A DNA stretch of 64,000 bases from Stenocarpella maydis (taxonomy: Eukaryota > Ascomycota > Sordariomycetes > Diaporthales > Diaporthaceae): assembly GCA_002270565.1 (NCBI GenBank), contig NQMI01000009.1, positions 287,475 to 351,474 of the forward strand, in the 5' to 3' direction. Below, one piece after another: positions 34,899 through 45,961 of this stretch. The notes below the pieces were generated by a model. The model was not told where the DNA came from, made no database searches, and worked only from the letters and a program-made list of their open reading frames with translations. The stretch's first letter is position 1. Every line of letters begins with the position of its first letter. Made by a program: the position numbers and the translations under genes.

Positions 34899-37457
34899 GC
34901 TAAGAACCGGTATGCGTGTCGGTGCTCGTGACGTGACATGTAGTTTATATATGGCTCAGCTCGTCAAACGACCACCCATTGGAGGAGGCGTGAAGCGGAC
35001 CATTGCACCAACAGTCGCAGTTGGGTGTAAGCTAATGCAGGTTGGGGGATCTAGCGACCTAAAAGCCTTCGACCCACACATTACTGGCCATTAAATTGGT
35101 CGCCCCTGATTTTAGGATTGTCAACTGCGTGCACTACAGGGAGTGGTAGCCTCTCGCAGGCTGGTAGGAAACCCCCGTGCTACTCTGTCCCAGTACCACC
35201 ACCCCCCAGAGTGGTTCACAGGCGCCTCGCCTTGAGATAAGTTAAGTTATATTTCGTGAAAGAAGATGCCCACTGATGTTCTCATCCGCCGATTGGAGTA
35301 TCGCGCCTTAGGGCCGCCGTCCGGTACTTTGAGACGGAACATTGTAGCGTAGGGGGATCCTGTATTGCTTAAAAGGTGCGCCATTGTCCTGATATCCTTT
35401 ACCAGCCTAGGGCGTTACCACAGTTTTGAATGAATTATAAATGATCTAAAACGAAGTGCGGGCTGCAGCTTGGTCACGGGCAAACCCTGTGTAATAGTGT
35501 AAGTCTGGTTTTGTTTAATCGCAACCAGGGCCCAGGAAAGTCATTTTCAACTTGGAAGTTCCCAGGTCACAATCATTTTGGAAGGGAATCCAGTCTTGGG
35601 AAAAGAATTCGGGCTATATGAGGCAATCAATAAGCCTTTGGAAAGAGAAGTGGTGTATAGACCTATATTATGTGGGATTTCTATCGTCCCGATCGTCATC
35701 CTGGATACATATTGAGCCCGAGGAGAACAGAACCCCTGAGCTGGCTGAAGAGTTCGAGGGAATCCTGACCCAGCAATCCTATCTACTGGAAAACTATTCA
35801 ATGATGTGTTTGCTACGTCAATGTTCTCGCTGACCCATGTAGCCCTGATCAGTGTCTCAAATGCGTCTCTGAGGCGATGGTTGAGCGCACGCGTCAGACC
35901 TTCCGAAACGGCGTTGTTTGATGCGCCAAAAAAAAATGCCCGTACCAGCTCGAGGAAAATCTTGGCAGATTCCAAATTTCGACGGGTTTGACCTGTCAGA
36001 GACAAAAGCTCCGACTTGCTCGAGCGCCAACCGCAGTTGCGCGAGGTCAACCGCCAGCTTTTGGGGCGGTGTGCTGTCCACGTCAGGTTTCTTCCCGCTG
36101 TCTAGTGGTCAAACAAGTGGGCACCTCTGCTCAATTTCCAGAAGCGGAAGTCACGACTCTCATTGCTCGCGCCGCTATCTCGTCGAGTCGCCACTCTGAG
36201 CTGATTCTAGGGACCAAAGGACGGGTGAAAGGCCGTAGACAGCCCCAAGTTTACGCACCTGCGTCTATCACGATGCCAAGAAAATATTCAATTCATCGTC
36301 TGCGACAATACAAGTTCAGCGGAATCTTCGACATGAAGGTGGGTAGCCATCAGTGTCATGAGGTTAGTCTGGATACTTAAACTCACGTTGTCGCGTGCCG
36401 ATTTGGGAATTGCCCATGAATAGAGGCCTGTAATAGCAGCTCAGTCTTTTGCTGATTTCAGGATTGCCCAGCCACCTCTTCCCCAAGCAGGCCTTAGAAG
36501 CATCGATTGTTACCTCAATCGGCGCCCTCCTCTGGAACCAGTAGAGACAAGCTGATCGTGCCTCGAAGATATGGCTGCGCCCTCTCTCCCCAGTGTCGAC
36601 ACCATGAACAACGGCCATGGCACTTTGATCATCAAGGCGCCGCCCCCGAAGGACACGAAGCCGAAGGGATAAACTCAAGCTGCCCTTTACCGCATGTGCA
36701 GTACGCTCTTTGGTCTAATGATTGAAATTCTGGGTAAGTCCGGGACCATAGCTTCGTGACTTCTCTCTCTTTCAGAAGATCGTCAAGACTCCTGACCTTA
36801 TTGGTGGAGTGTCATTCTCATTCGCACAACTATTTTTGACTTACTGGCCGTTAGTTTACAGCATTTAAGTAATCGAAGGAACGTAAATGTATTCATCAGA
36901 GGGGAGGTTCGATGGATCAAGTATGGCCTGATAGCAAAAAAGTATGTCAAGGGGAAGGAACAGGATTGGGCTCTCATAGGGGGATCTTCAACGTGGTTTC
37001 AGTCTATGGTCACTAAGACTCAGCCTGTACCCTTGTGACGGAGGATGCGGTGAAATAGCGGCCGCAAAGCCACCGTCAAATAGCGACAAAGAACATATAT
37101 AAATCAATATCGGGTGCATACAGCGAGTTATGACTTTGATGGGCTCATTTTGAGGAACAAGGAAGTACCAGCACTTTAGGGCTACACTTCCAGTAGCATC
37201 GATACCACGCTGCGTGCCAAGTCTCGCCCAATGCATGTGCTGTGTCGCGAGCAGCCTCCATTAAAATCATTTCTCGACAACCAGATTGAGTATAGTAGGT
37301 GAGACCTACCCCACGCAGTCAGCAGAAAGTGTTATTAGGGTGTTGATTTTCTTCGGAAATGACGTATAGCTCTCATGGTAACGCAGCCTCGTCAAAGAGT
37401 ATTTGAACGCGACAGTCCGGGAACTTTTCAGTTCGTAGACTTCTTCTGATTTTATGC
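33415..37457. other. Gene-poor region with decayed sequences
   Basis: 4 kb without an intact gene. It contains a likely decayed gene near 34.29-34.80 kb, a pyrimidine tract at 34865-34899 (repeats of TTTTC then 12 T), and unrecognised frames at 35547-36081 on the minus strand and 35552-35833 and 35988-36380 on the plus strand. Confidence 0.45.
34290..34800 (-). pseudogene. Decayed gene fragment, family not recognised
   Basis: On the minus strand several protein-like pieces occur in order but in different frames and with stops between them: AKAYVEGLSAPSFVADNERA, then RERRGKISDYEPVV between stops, then DFLRDGDMLAAAR ending in a stop, and, shifted by one frame at that point, MTFGTANAVGAATEFENFMF and ARLDGTSRVEWLKERAAWG, ending near 34290. 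The pieces read like the C-terminal part of one soluble protein. Breaks are stops (TAA, TGA) and at least one frameshift near 34460. Alternatively some breaks are introns. I cannot name the family. Confidence 0.45.
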
Positions 37458-38639
37458 ATGTTGCTTTCTAAACGACCTCGTACCTATGACCTGGAAATGC
37501 ACCCGGAGAGTTCGGAACTTGATAGAGCTGAAAGGGGCGAGTGTTATGGCAATGCTATTCATACCGAAGAGACAACTTCTCGGGACGCAAGACCTGGTTT
37601 AGAGAGAGCCTCACGGACCATGGATCGAATAGAAGCTCCAGTGGCATTGCCTCACAGTGAAGATATTGGTGCGAGATATTCACCCACCATATAATCCATT
37701 CCCGCTAACGCTAGAGACCCAGAGCATGCTTACGGGCCTTTTGGGCTCGCTCAAGTAAAAGACTATGACCACCGCTTCGCCTTCTACCCGGGATTCTCAG
37801 TTGAACGCTCACTTGCCCTAGAATTCAGGGCTGAGAGTATATCAAGGCTGAGCATGGAGATCCGAGCTTTGAGGGAGAGTTTGAACTCGTCTGATGCAGC
37901 CAAACCCTCAAACCAGCCTCTAACAGGCGATGCAGAAAGGCTGCAGATCCTAATGTCGAGACTTGCTGAAAGCATGGCACAATACGGTGGGAATACTATC
38001 AAAGTAAAAATTCATTGATGTATGAGCTAATACCAATGGACAAGATGATGCCTGGGTGCATGGCAAAATAGTTGATAATACCCAGCCTCCTGACGAATCA
38101 AGTGTTGCTCAGCTACGTCTGTGGCTTGACGAACGGTCAAGCGGCCAACTCAAAGTGTATCAGACGATGGAAAGGCACGACTTTCGAGTCTTGTCACCAC
38201 AGCAGGGCCCCATTGAAAGATTCGTCAAGGTTCTCGTACCACTGACGAAGATAGGTCGTATCGTACTTGTAAGTGGATTGTCGTCAGACCTACAACAATT
38301 GTGTACTGCTTATAGATGTGCTTACTGTGCAAGTAGCGGCCTTTTCTTTCCCGCAGAGTCCAGGGAGACGATCTGCATTTTTTTCGCTATGAGGAACAAA
38401 CCCTTTCTCGGATTGTCGGAGCTGTCTTGCTCGTTGGCGTCTGTGTCTTCCTTATCTTGCCTCTAGCATTTCTTACTTATTTCGACACGGACCGTAACCT
38501 GAGAATGACCATGATCTTAGTTATGTGCTTGTTGGTTAGTGTCTTTGCTAGGATCGTTGAGCCAGATGAAGCGCGTCAGATTATCTTTATCTGCGTGTAC
38601 AGTGCTGTGATGAGTGGATTTCTATCTCAGGCTTCATGA
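37458..38639 (+). CDS. DUF6594-family membrane protein
   Basis: Uncharacterised fungal family. Exons 37458-37668, 37717-37986, 38045-38268 and 38364-38639 join in phase to 326 residues. The pattern of the family is visible: AYGPFGLAQVKDYDHRFAFY, then a coiled helix (LALEFRAESISRLSMEIRALRE), then YDDAWVHGKIV..PP, then LRLWLDE..SGQL. The last 90 residues hold three transmembrane helices: AVLLVGVCVFLILPLAFLTYF, LRMTMILVMCLLVSVFARIV and IIFICVYSAVMSGFL. Between helices two and three, EPDEARQ replaces the usual 'TNARRAE'-like turn. The first intron is only 48 bases, short but acceptable in these fungi. The N-terminal 70 residues look disordered. Confidence 0.78.
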
Positions 38640-39055
38640 AATAAGTATCTTTCTCTTTGAAGGATCTGAATCAGGGAAAGGAATGACCCATCTAGCAGAT
38701 ATTCTTTCATAGTGTCCTAACTCTCAATGGAGTAGCATACGAAAATGGAATCACGAATTAATTTGAATCTTGGCACCGGCGAAGTCAATTTGTGAGTTCA
38801 AAGAGGTAATTTGAAGTCATCATTTATACTATTACACATCGAATATGCCACGCCAATTTCCAATCACACCAATCCGCTGCGAGCTGAAGTTGAGACTAAC
38901 AAGAAGCTCCGCCGAGGGACCAATGCCACATGCAGGAAGGAGCTGAGGGGTGAGTCAGGCCACAACTATTCAGAAAAGGGATAAGGGGATAATTTAACAT
39001 TGCTTACTGACTCAAATTTCCAAAAGTCTTGCCATTCTCGAGAGGGCGATGATTG
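38640..39055. other. Short convergent intergenic region
   Basis: 3' flanks of the DUF6594 gene and the first C2H2-type gene. Nothing else seen. Confidence 0.5.
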
Positions 39056-40918
39056 CTACTCTGGTGAAAGCGGCCACGCCGGCGGCTGGCCTCTTTCCTC
39101 ACTGTGATATTCGATATGCTCTGGAAATATCGTGTCGTCGTACGCTTCGTGTTCCCATGTCTCAGCTTCTAAGCTTTTCAGAAAAGTTTCCATCCCTCTG
39201 CTAAGCTTGTATTCTCCGCATTGGCCCTCCACTATTTTGTTGATCTTGGCTCGTCGTGCCTCCCATCGCTGTCGAAGCAAAGGAACTATCTCCTCCCAGT
39301 AATCGCCAAGAAAAGCTGATTTTGGCCGCTCCGCGTCCGGAAAGACGGTAGAATATATGAGAAACCACTGGGTCTCGATGTCGATATCCCTGGGCAACCT
39401 CTTATCCAGCAATTTCCTCTGCTCATCGGAGATTCCGGGGGATTGCCTTCTGCCCAAATTCTGGCATGGCCTCTCTCTCCAGTGTCTATCGCGCTCCGCG
39501 GCGGTCGGGAAAGTATCATAGCATCTAGCACAATAGTATTCTGGGTTTGTGTGTGACCGATGAATGTGCTGCTTCACGTCCTTTGGCCGCCGCAAGGACA
39601 AGGAGAGACACTTCCGGTGCTCAATCGGGTAACGCCTGTAGAAGGGACACGCTAGGAACGGTTCCCAAGTGTTGTGTGCCGCCTTTTTAAACCCTGAGGA
39701 TCGCTCTTTTGGCAGCCATTTTAGGCTGTCCCGATTATCTGGGAATTTATCAGGTGAACTCTTCTGTGGCGTCACACAAATATCAACACCAGGCTGCAGT
39801 GAGTCCAATGGCTGAGTTTCGGACTTGCTATCCCAAGGCATCATTTGATACTGCCTAACTGCATCGTCATCGAACCCAGAATCCGATAGGTGATTATTCA
39901 CAGAGGCGCAGTTTGCCGGTGCTTCGGTCGGCTGGTTCGGGGTGGACCTCGGCGTGCACCCACGCTCAGTATGTAGACTTTGGAAGTGTGCTCTGTCCGT
40001 GTATCTCTTGATGTTTTCGCGCCGCTTTATAGTTTGTCTGAAAGGAGGGCGTTGCAGCCCATGGGCATAATTACGCGGCCCGAGGACAAGGCGCCGTCGT
40101 TGAGTCAACAACATGCTTCCGCGGTCTTCAACATGAGAGTCGTCGGGTGGGCGAGGCCATATTGGACTAGACGCCGATCCGGCTTGGCCGAGCTCGAAAA
40201 CACGTGGAGCACTCGCCGGCCTTCCGCCGCCAACACCTTCCTCCATGCGAGCCGTTGCGACCTTCTCATCAATGCTTTCAGCCGTTGAAAGTACGCCCTC
40301 CTCTGTCACTGGAACCCTAAAGGCTGCAGTCTGATAATTCCCAGATGTAAATGCCTCATTTCTGGCAGTCATGCCTGTAAACTGAGGACTGAAGGAAAGA
40401 ATGGCGCTGCTAAATCCTGGCCCAAGGTGATCGTCCTCTGCGTACACGGAATGCAGTGATGGTGAGCGGGGCCAAGTCTCTGCCCCTAGCGACAGTCGTG
40501 GAAAGTGACATGGCTGCTGTTGTGATGGAAGCGTAGGTACATCTATCACTGTCTGAGTGTGGGTATCGTGGAACGGTGGAAAACTTCGTGCACCTTGGTT
40601 GTTGACGGAGCTCGAGATCGTGACGAGAGACGGCTGCGGGGAAGTCGCGTTGCAGTACCCATAATTAAATATTTCCTGCCCTTTAAGATGGCTCAAGCTG
40701 TTTTCTGGGTCAAAGTGATAGGTGAAAGTATTGGGAACGTCTTCCGCACTTAAACGCTCGTCATGGGAAAAGTTAGGGCCGAAAGTGCTGGCACAGATAG
40801 TTGGGCCCATCCTGACGCTAAGGCAATTCAATTTTCTCAACGGCCTTGAGCGCTGAGTGTTCCAGTTTTGAAATACCCAAAAGATCGCGAGAAGGAAAAA
40901 AGTAAGGTTGTCCGCCAT
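39056..40918 (-). CDS. Fungal degenerate C2H2 zinc-finger protein (copy 1)
   Basis: Single exon, 620 residues from the ATG at 40918; a second ATG at 40810 (MGPTICAST) would give 584 residues and avoid an odd hydrophobic start. The middle is long and low in structure. The conserved part (about residues 415-500) follows the family pattern: ACPFYRRYPIEHRKC, then RRPKDVKQHIHRSH, then YYCARCYDTF, then ERDRHWRERPCQ. Cys and His pairs are present for two finger-like units. A helical segment after it (GISDEQRKLLDKRLPRDIDIETQWFLIY) is shared with the third copy. Function unknown; such proteins are assumed to bind DNA or protein. An AT-rich island starts 60 bases upstream. Confidence 0.75.
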   Translation of the reverse strand: MADNLTFFLLAIFWVFQNWNTQRSRPLRKLNCLSVRMGPTICASTFGPNFSHDERLSAEDVPNTFTYHFDPENSLSHLKGQEIFNYGYCNATSPQPSLVTISSSVNNQGARSFPPFHDTHTQTVIDVPTLPSQQQPCHFPRLSLGAETWPRSPSLHSVYAEDDHLGPGFSSAILSFSPQFTGMTARNEAFTSGNYQTAAFRVPVTEEGVLSTAESIDEKVATARMEEGVGGGRPASAPRVFELGQAGSASSPIWPRPPDDSHVEDRGSMLLTQRRRLVLGPRNYAHGLQRPPFRQTIKRRENIKRYTDRAHFQSLHTERGCTPRSTPNQPTEAPANCASVNNHLSDSGFDDDAVRQYQMMPWDSKSETQPLDSLQPGVDICVTPQKSSPDKFPDNRDSLKWLPKERSSGFKKAAHNTWEPFLACPFYRRYPIEHRKCLSLSLRRPKDVKQHIHRSHTNPEYYCARCYDTFPTAAERDRHWRERPCQNLGRRQSPGISDEQRKLLDKRLPRDIDIETQWFLIYSTVFPDAERPKSAFLGDYWEEIVPLLRQRWEARRAKINKIVEGQCGEYKLSRGMETFLKSLEAETWEHEAYDDTIFPEHIEYHSEERGQPPAWPLSPE

Positions 40919-43665
40919 TGTTTAGTACAGGCATTTACATTTGTCACAAGCTTCAAGTGCTTACCATGGGGCAGGGAGGTATTTAAGAGGGTGCTGCAAG
41001 AAATACCACATAATATTAAAATAATATTAACATAAATTCCTTAGTTAATACCTATATAAAAACAGTAAATTGGCATGATCTATATATTATAAACATTTAT
41101 TAAAATTGTATTTATCTTAATAAATTAGTATTATACTTAGAAATATTATTATATTAAAGCACATTATTATATATTAGCTCATAACATTATTAAATTACAA
41201 AATGCTCCTTACTCCCCTAATACTTATTCCCTACGTAACTCATTTTTCAATAGCTTAATTATTAATTATTATAAATAATATTATATCATAAATATTTAAT
41301 GAAAATAAGGTTTAAGAGCTAGTAATATATAGTTAGTAAAATTTAAAATTAAAGATATAATCTAGTATAAGTAAAGGCTTAGTATAATATAATGTTAAAT
41401 TAATTAACCTTAAATATTATTATCATTTAAAAATAACATTCGCCTCTTATAGCTTTGTATAATAGCATTTTATACCAGAATTATTGCCGAGTTTGAATGC
41501 ACTGCATTACTATGTCAAACACCCCCCTTCCCCTTGGTAGGTGGAGACTCCGGACTCTGAGTTCGCGCAGTCGCGTGAACTGATGACGGTGGGCAACCTT
41601 TTGCAAGTGCGTGAGGATCTTCTGCTAATCAGGCATGGTATCATGCGTATGCAGGCTTCATGCTGCCATGGGTTTGGGGCGTTTCTCGAATAATATAGTG
41701 TCACACCTACACCCTACCAATAACGGGTCAAGTCAGATGTGAGACTCACATCCCGATCAGCGGTCTTTGGTCAGCATTTTATTGTGAGTGGACCACTGCT
41801 TTAGTGCTATGTCGTGGTACTTTGTAAAGCCCTCAGCGTTGGATGCTAGGCAGACAGACGCTCAGCAAATGCAAATGTGCTTCGCCTCATTTCCCCTACT
41901 AACACCCTAGGTACGTGACCTTGTATCTCTTTTTGGTGGTGGGTGGCTGGTCCACCCAGGATTCACGGCTATTCGTTACTCTGGTTGCGACCAGACTAGC
42001 TATTACGAATGGCTCAGGCGCGAGCTCATGTTTTCAGAATCCCGTCATCTGTATACACGAAAGGCCTGTAAATCGTGGTGCTCAAGTGCCTAGTGCAAAG
42101 GTGTTCCCGGTGCATCTTGAAGTTGTGATGATGAACTTGAGGATAGATATGATTTATATGCAATGTATCTATCGCGGCCGAAGCTCATGTTGTGTTTCCA
42201 GGCAGGGTTTGGTTTCCTCGCCCGCTACCTACTATATCATGGTGTCGTCTTCCGGTCGTTGACGTCGGGTCGGGCGTTTGTTTTGGATCCATGGAAGCAC
42301 TCGATTGACTGAAATCCCATTCCCCGGGACTTCTAAGCCACCTGAACACGCGGCTTTGTATTCGGAGCGGAATAATGCCTGGTCCCAAGTGACTTTGGTC
42401 GGGCGTCATGAATGGGGCAGCGTCAGCTCACAGCCATCATGACATACGCCATGGTGCATAGCACATCAACATGCAAGACTTCTGAAGACGGGCCCGGTCT
42501 GCTGGAAAGACGGATGGGAATGGATTCACTTAGGTATCATGGTGTTTTGAACAATTTGAGAGCACTTTTATCCAGGCCTGCGACCTATTTTCGGCCGGAC
42601 TGACAAGCGTTTGCTCCCACATTGAATATTGAAACATCCAACTTTGGGGCTACATCAACGAGTCCTGGGCCCCTGGCAGGGTCCAAATGCAGCTGACATT
42701 GGAAGCCTGCAAGTGATGCCTGACAAAACCTCGCTAGGGACTGACCTACACTGCTCAAGTGTAAAATATCGACACCCGCGATGAGTTTGCAGGTACTTAT
42801 CCGGGTACCCTCCCCGTTATCGGGCCTCACAGAGTCTCTACTCATGACGGGGCTGCATAGCCCCATCTTGGTAGGATCGTGGAGAATTGCACACCTGGGA
42901 CGCGGTCCATCCCCCCAGCCATTTTCACGGCGATGATGGGATTTTAAGGCGACCAAGGCGGGGGCTGGCTCTTTAACTGCGTCGCTCAGCCCGTCGTTCA
43001 CCTTACGCATTCGCGAGACCAGGGGAGTCGGTTTAGAGTTGCCTTCACCGGGATGCGGTGCCTGCCCTTCTTAATGGGTTATCAATTTATGGCATTTCCG
43101 TTCATCACGACTGAAAATGCGCCGTTATTCTTGACCCTTTCTTACCACCTCCTCAAAGTTGCGCGTGAGTATCACCCGATCCATCAGCTAAGTGCTGCTA
43201 CTAAGTAGCAATGTCGATTGCTTTCCAGACCAACTTGATGGATCATACTAATCGCCTCAACTCCTCTTCACAGAAATATGGCCTAATTTGTACCCTCAAG
43301 GTCCTCTGATGCTACGACTCGCCAGTGGTCTCACGCAACTCTAGCCAACCTCGCCTGGGTGGTTACCCTTTAACTGGGTACTCACCACTGGCACCCTCTC
43401 GCGGCTCGCCGAACTTTAAAGCACCCCACAATCTGTGCTGATAATCATTGCACACCCTACACTACACCCTTGATAGCGGCGAAGCCACCATTATCCCCGT
43501 GCTCTCGGGGATTGTACCGCAAGGCACCAAGCATTGGCATTGGGAATACTTCCTGTTGCTAGTCAAGGATGCCCTGCTGAAACCCTTGAGTCGTATCGAC
43601 CATGCCTTGGGAACGCCAAGAGATCTGCAGGCACGCGGCAGAGAAACCAGATCCCATTACTCTCA
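40919..43665. other. Gene-free interval between C2H2-type genes
   Basis: AT-rich island from about 40990 to 41470, then 2.2 kb of ordinary composition without a supported gene. CCTAGGTA occurs at 41906-41913. A 141-codon minus-strand frame at 42585-43010 has no protein features. Confidence 0.5.
40990..41470. repeat. AT-rich island, probable RIP-decayed repeat
   Basis: About 480 bases composed almost entirely of A and T, dominated by TA, TAAT and ATTA steps, with sharp borders to normal sequence. No frame or terminal repeat is left. This composition is what RIP leaves from a duplicated element; the parent cannot be named. Confidence 0.65.
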
Positions 43666-44808
43666 ATGCAGCCGCCTTTGGCTTCTTCGGTTGTTGGAAG
43701 CTCGCGGAGGGACATTAGTCGTAAACGACCACGTAATAATGGGCCAGAGGCCAAGGGCAACCACCGCCGCAAGCAACCGCGAACTAGGAAGAACGCAGGG
43801 ATACTTTGCCCATTCAAGGAAAAATATCCCCGAGACCATCAATGCCATGAATATTTCACGTGGTCTGGCATGCGCGAGCACCTCATTGACCGAACACACC
43901 GACCATGGAACCACCGGTGCCCGACATGCGGAGAAGTCTTCGAAAAAGAAGGCGAATGGGATGAACACACAAGCGCGAAGACATGCCAGGAACCCCAAGG
44001 AGGAGTCAGTCCGACACCAAAATGCCTGACAGGCGACCAGGTGGCAAAGATCAAAGACCTTACAACTCAAGGCCGCAAGATCACGAAAACCCTTCAAGAG
44101 ATGCGCCTCGAGCTGTGGACCATCATTCATGAAGAAACTGCCCCGGAGCCCAAGGTCCCGGATCAAGGTGGCTTGGACGCCGGCTCCCAGGACGTCGCCC
44201 TGAAGCAAGCGATTGCAGATCAGCTCGGCACCGGGATTCAGGACATGCGGGTGGTGGAGATCTTCAACCTGGCCGTTCGCTGGCGCCAGGGCGATCTCCC
44301 CCACATTATCCAGGGCCCCGGGCCTGCAGCGGGAAGGCCCGTAATGCCCGCCAGTTACAGTTATCCGATGCCTTTAGCCCCAGGCCAGCGCGCTACAGGC
44401 TGGCCGGAAGACGAGCCAGGACGCGAGCTCCCTTCCCCTTACACGTTCGCTGCGGGAGGAGTTGGCCACGCACCTCTTACGTGGCCAACTGACCCGTCGC
44501 AGTCCTTCTCATCACACCACTCGCAGCTGAGTTACGGCACCAACCTTAACCAGGTCCAGTGGCAAGATGCACCGCGAGCTCAGCATGCTGGGCTCAATCA
44601 TACGTTTTCAGCGTCGTTCCCACACGCCGTGTCCAGGGCATTGCCCGAGTCTGGGACCACGCAGCCCCTCCACTGGCAGGGCCTGCACCCTATGGACACA
44701 TATTTCCCTCTTACGGGTGAGATGTGGGGCAATCGAACGATGCAGGGCAGTGGAGAGTTGCCGTACCTCGACTTCGACTACAACGTCAGTGGGGAATGGG
44801 GCTTCTAG
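43666..44808 (+). CDS. Fungal degenerate C2H2 zinc-finger protein (copy 2)
   Basis: 380 residues from the first ATG of the frame (the frame further left opens with TTG). The N-terminus is basic (SRKRPRNNGPEAKGNHRRKQ) and may be a nuclear signal. The finger-like core follows: LCPFKEKYPRDHQCHEYFTW, MREHLIDRTHRPWNHRCPTC, GEVFEKEGEWDEHTSAKTC, matching the same Cys/His layout as the neighbours. Next is a helix with GDQVAKIKDL, the counterpart of the 'dEq.k.l' helix in the other copies, and then a Pro/Gly/Ser-rich tail. Sequence identity with the other copies is low outside the core, so these are old paralogues or separately acquired genes. Confidence 0.72.
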   Translation: MQPPLASSVVGSSRRDISRKRPRNNGPEAKGNHRRKQPRTRKNAGILCPFKEKYPRDHQCHEYFTWSGMREHLIDRTHRPWNHRCPTCGEVFEKEGEWDEHTSAKTCQEPQGGVSPTPKCLTGDQVAKIKDLTTQGRKITKTLQEMRLELWTIIHEETAPEPKVPDQGGLDAGSQDVALKQAIADQLGTGIQDMRVVEIFNLAVRWRQGDLPHIIQGPGPAAGRPVMPASYSYPMPLAPGQRATGWPEDEPGRELPSPYTFAAGGVGHAPLTWPTDPSQSFSSHHSQLSYGTNLNQVQWQDAPRAQHAGLNHTFSASFPHAVSRALPESGTTQPLHWQGLHPMDTYFPLTGEMWGNRTMQGSGELPYLDFDYNVSGEWGF

Positions 44809-45452
44809 CCGATGCAGGCTCCCGGCAACGTGGAACAGCAGCGGGGGTGTCTGGGGCCCGTGATATTAAATCTTGGTATGTTTCGCGCAACGCTACTGTT
44901 TGTCTCTCTTCGCAATAGAGAATTCTACTGACTTGACGTTTCTGTAGGCAGTCAAGGTCTTTTTCCTTTTCTTTTTCCTGTCTTTTTCTTTTCCTTTTCT
45001 TTTTCCTATCTTTTTCTTTTCCTTTTTTCTCGTTCAATGGGCACCATGGGAATGACATACCCGCCGCCTCCACACAACACGTTCCTGTGAGATGTTGTTT
45101 GGCGTCGTACAATCATGGATCGCTATCTCAGGACCGCGAGAGGGAAGAAAGGCGGCCTGCCGACTCGTCTGGATACCTACAATGCCTTGCCCTCGTCACC
45201 TCCCCCCCCCCACCCCGCCCGGTACAACGTCCTGTTTTTCTGATTTGCTTCTTACCGCACGCCTGCATTCAGCTGAGGTCAGTTTTGTTTGGGGGCTGCA
45301 ACTACCCTCGTTCTGCACATTCCTTGGAACTTCTGAGCCGTATGTACTGCACCGCATGTTACAGACAGCTCATGATCCAGGTTGGGTACATTGCTCTGGT
45401 TTGAAACGCATTTTATGATCTCTAGCTGGCTTCCACATTCTCTGCAACAACC
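44809..45452. other. Intergenic with long pyrimidine tract
   Basis: A 70-base C/T-only region, repeats of TTTTTCYTTTTC, spans about 44959-45030. A run of 9 C lies near 45203-45211. No gene seen. Confidence 0.55.
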
Positions 45453-45921
45453 CGGTCAGCATTAATGCACCCAGCTTTTTACATTCACGCACCCAGCTCT
45501 CTCCGTGGACGCACCCAGTAGATACAAGAAATTAAGCGTGCAACACACACAGTTCGTTTATACCTATAGCTTCTTAACCCTACACTTAGGCCCCACCTCA
45601 CCCTTGGCTGGGTGCGTGGAAAGTCCACTGGGTGTGTGGGAAGTCTACTATGTGAAAGGCCTACCATAACCCTTCAGGCCTGGGTCCTCCACACGCGCCC
45701 AGAGGAAGGACTTTTAAAGGGGCGCGCAAAGGCGCATATAAAGACTTTCCTCTAGGTATATAGAGGGCAGGCAGAAGGGCGCTATTTAGAGGGGCTTTTC
45801 ATAGGGGCGCTGTGGAGGGGGTTGAGAGTGCGGGAGGTACATGAATTTGTAGTATGCTGCACGCTTAATTTCTTATACTGGGTGCGCCTATGGAAAGAGC
45901 TGGGTGCGTGAACGCTGACCG
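45453..45921. mobile_element. 469-bp inverted-repeat (MITE-like) element
   Basis: The two ends are imperfect inverted repeats of 70-95 bases. Left: CGGTCAGC at 45453, two or three copies of CGCACCCAG, then AAGAAATTAAGCGTGCA at about 45526-45542. Right, reversed: CGGTCAGCG, CACGCACCCAGCTC, GCGCACCCAGTATAAG, then AAATTAAGCGTGCAGC. The inner part has TTTCCTCTAGGTATATAGAGGG and no coding potential. This is the structure of a short non-autonomous DNA element. No clear target duplication is seen at the ends. Confidence 0.7.
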
Positions 45922-45961
45922 AAAAAGGACCCGTGGAAACGCTGTTGCATCCCAAAACTAC

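Noticed and set aside
35547..36081. 167-codon minus-strand ORF and an overlapping frame starting MDSTPPQKLAVDLAQ
   Set aside because: Pieces look helical (LAQLRLALEQVGAFV) and might be another decayed gene, but no family is recognised and frames conflict.
36571..36672. 33-codon ORF with basic tail (APPPKDTKPKG)
   Set aside because: Too short to support without homologues.
42585..43010. 141-codon minus-strand ORF with ATG
   Set aside because: No domain-like features, no introns, overlaps nothing conserved; composition looks like open intergenic DNA.
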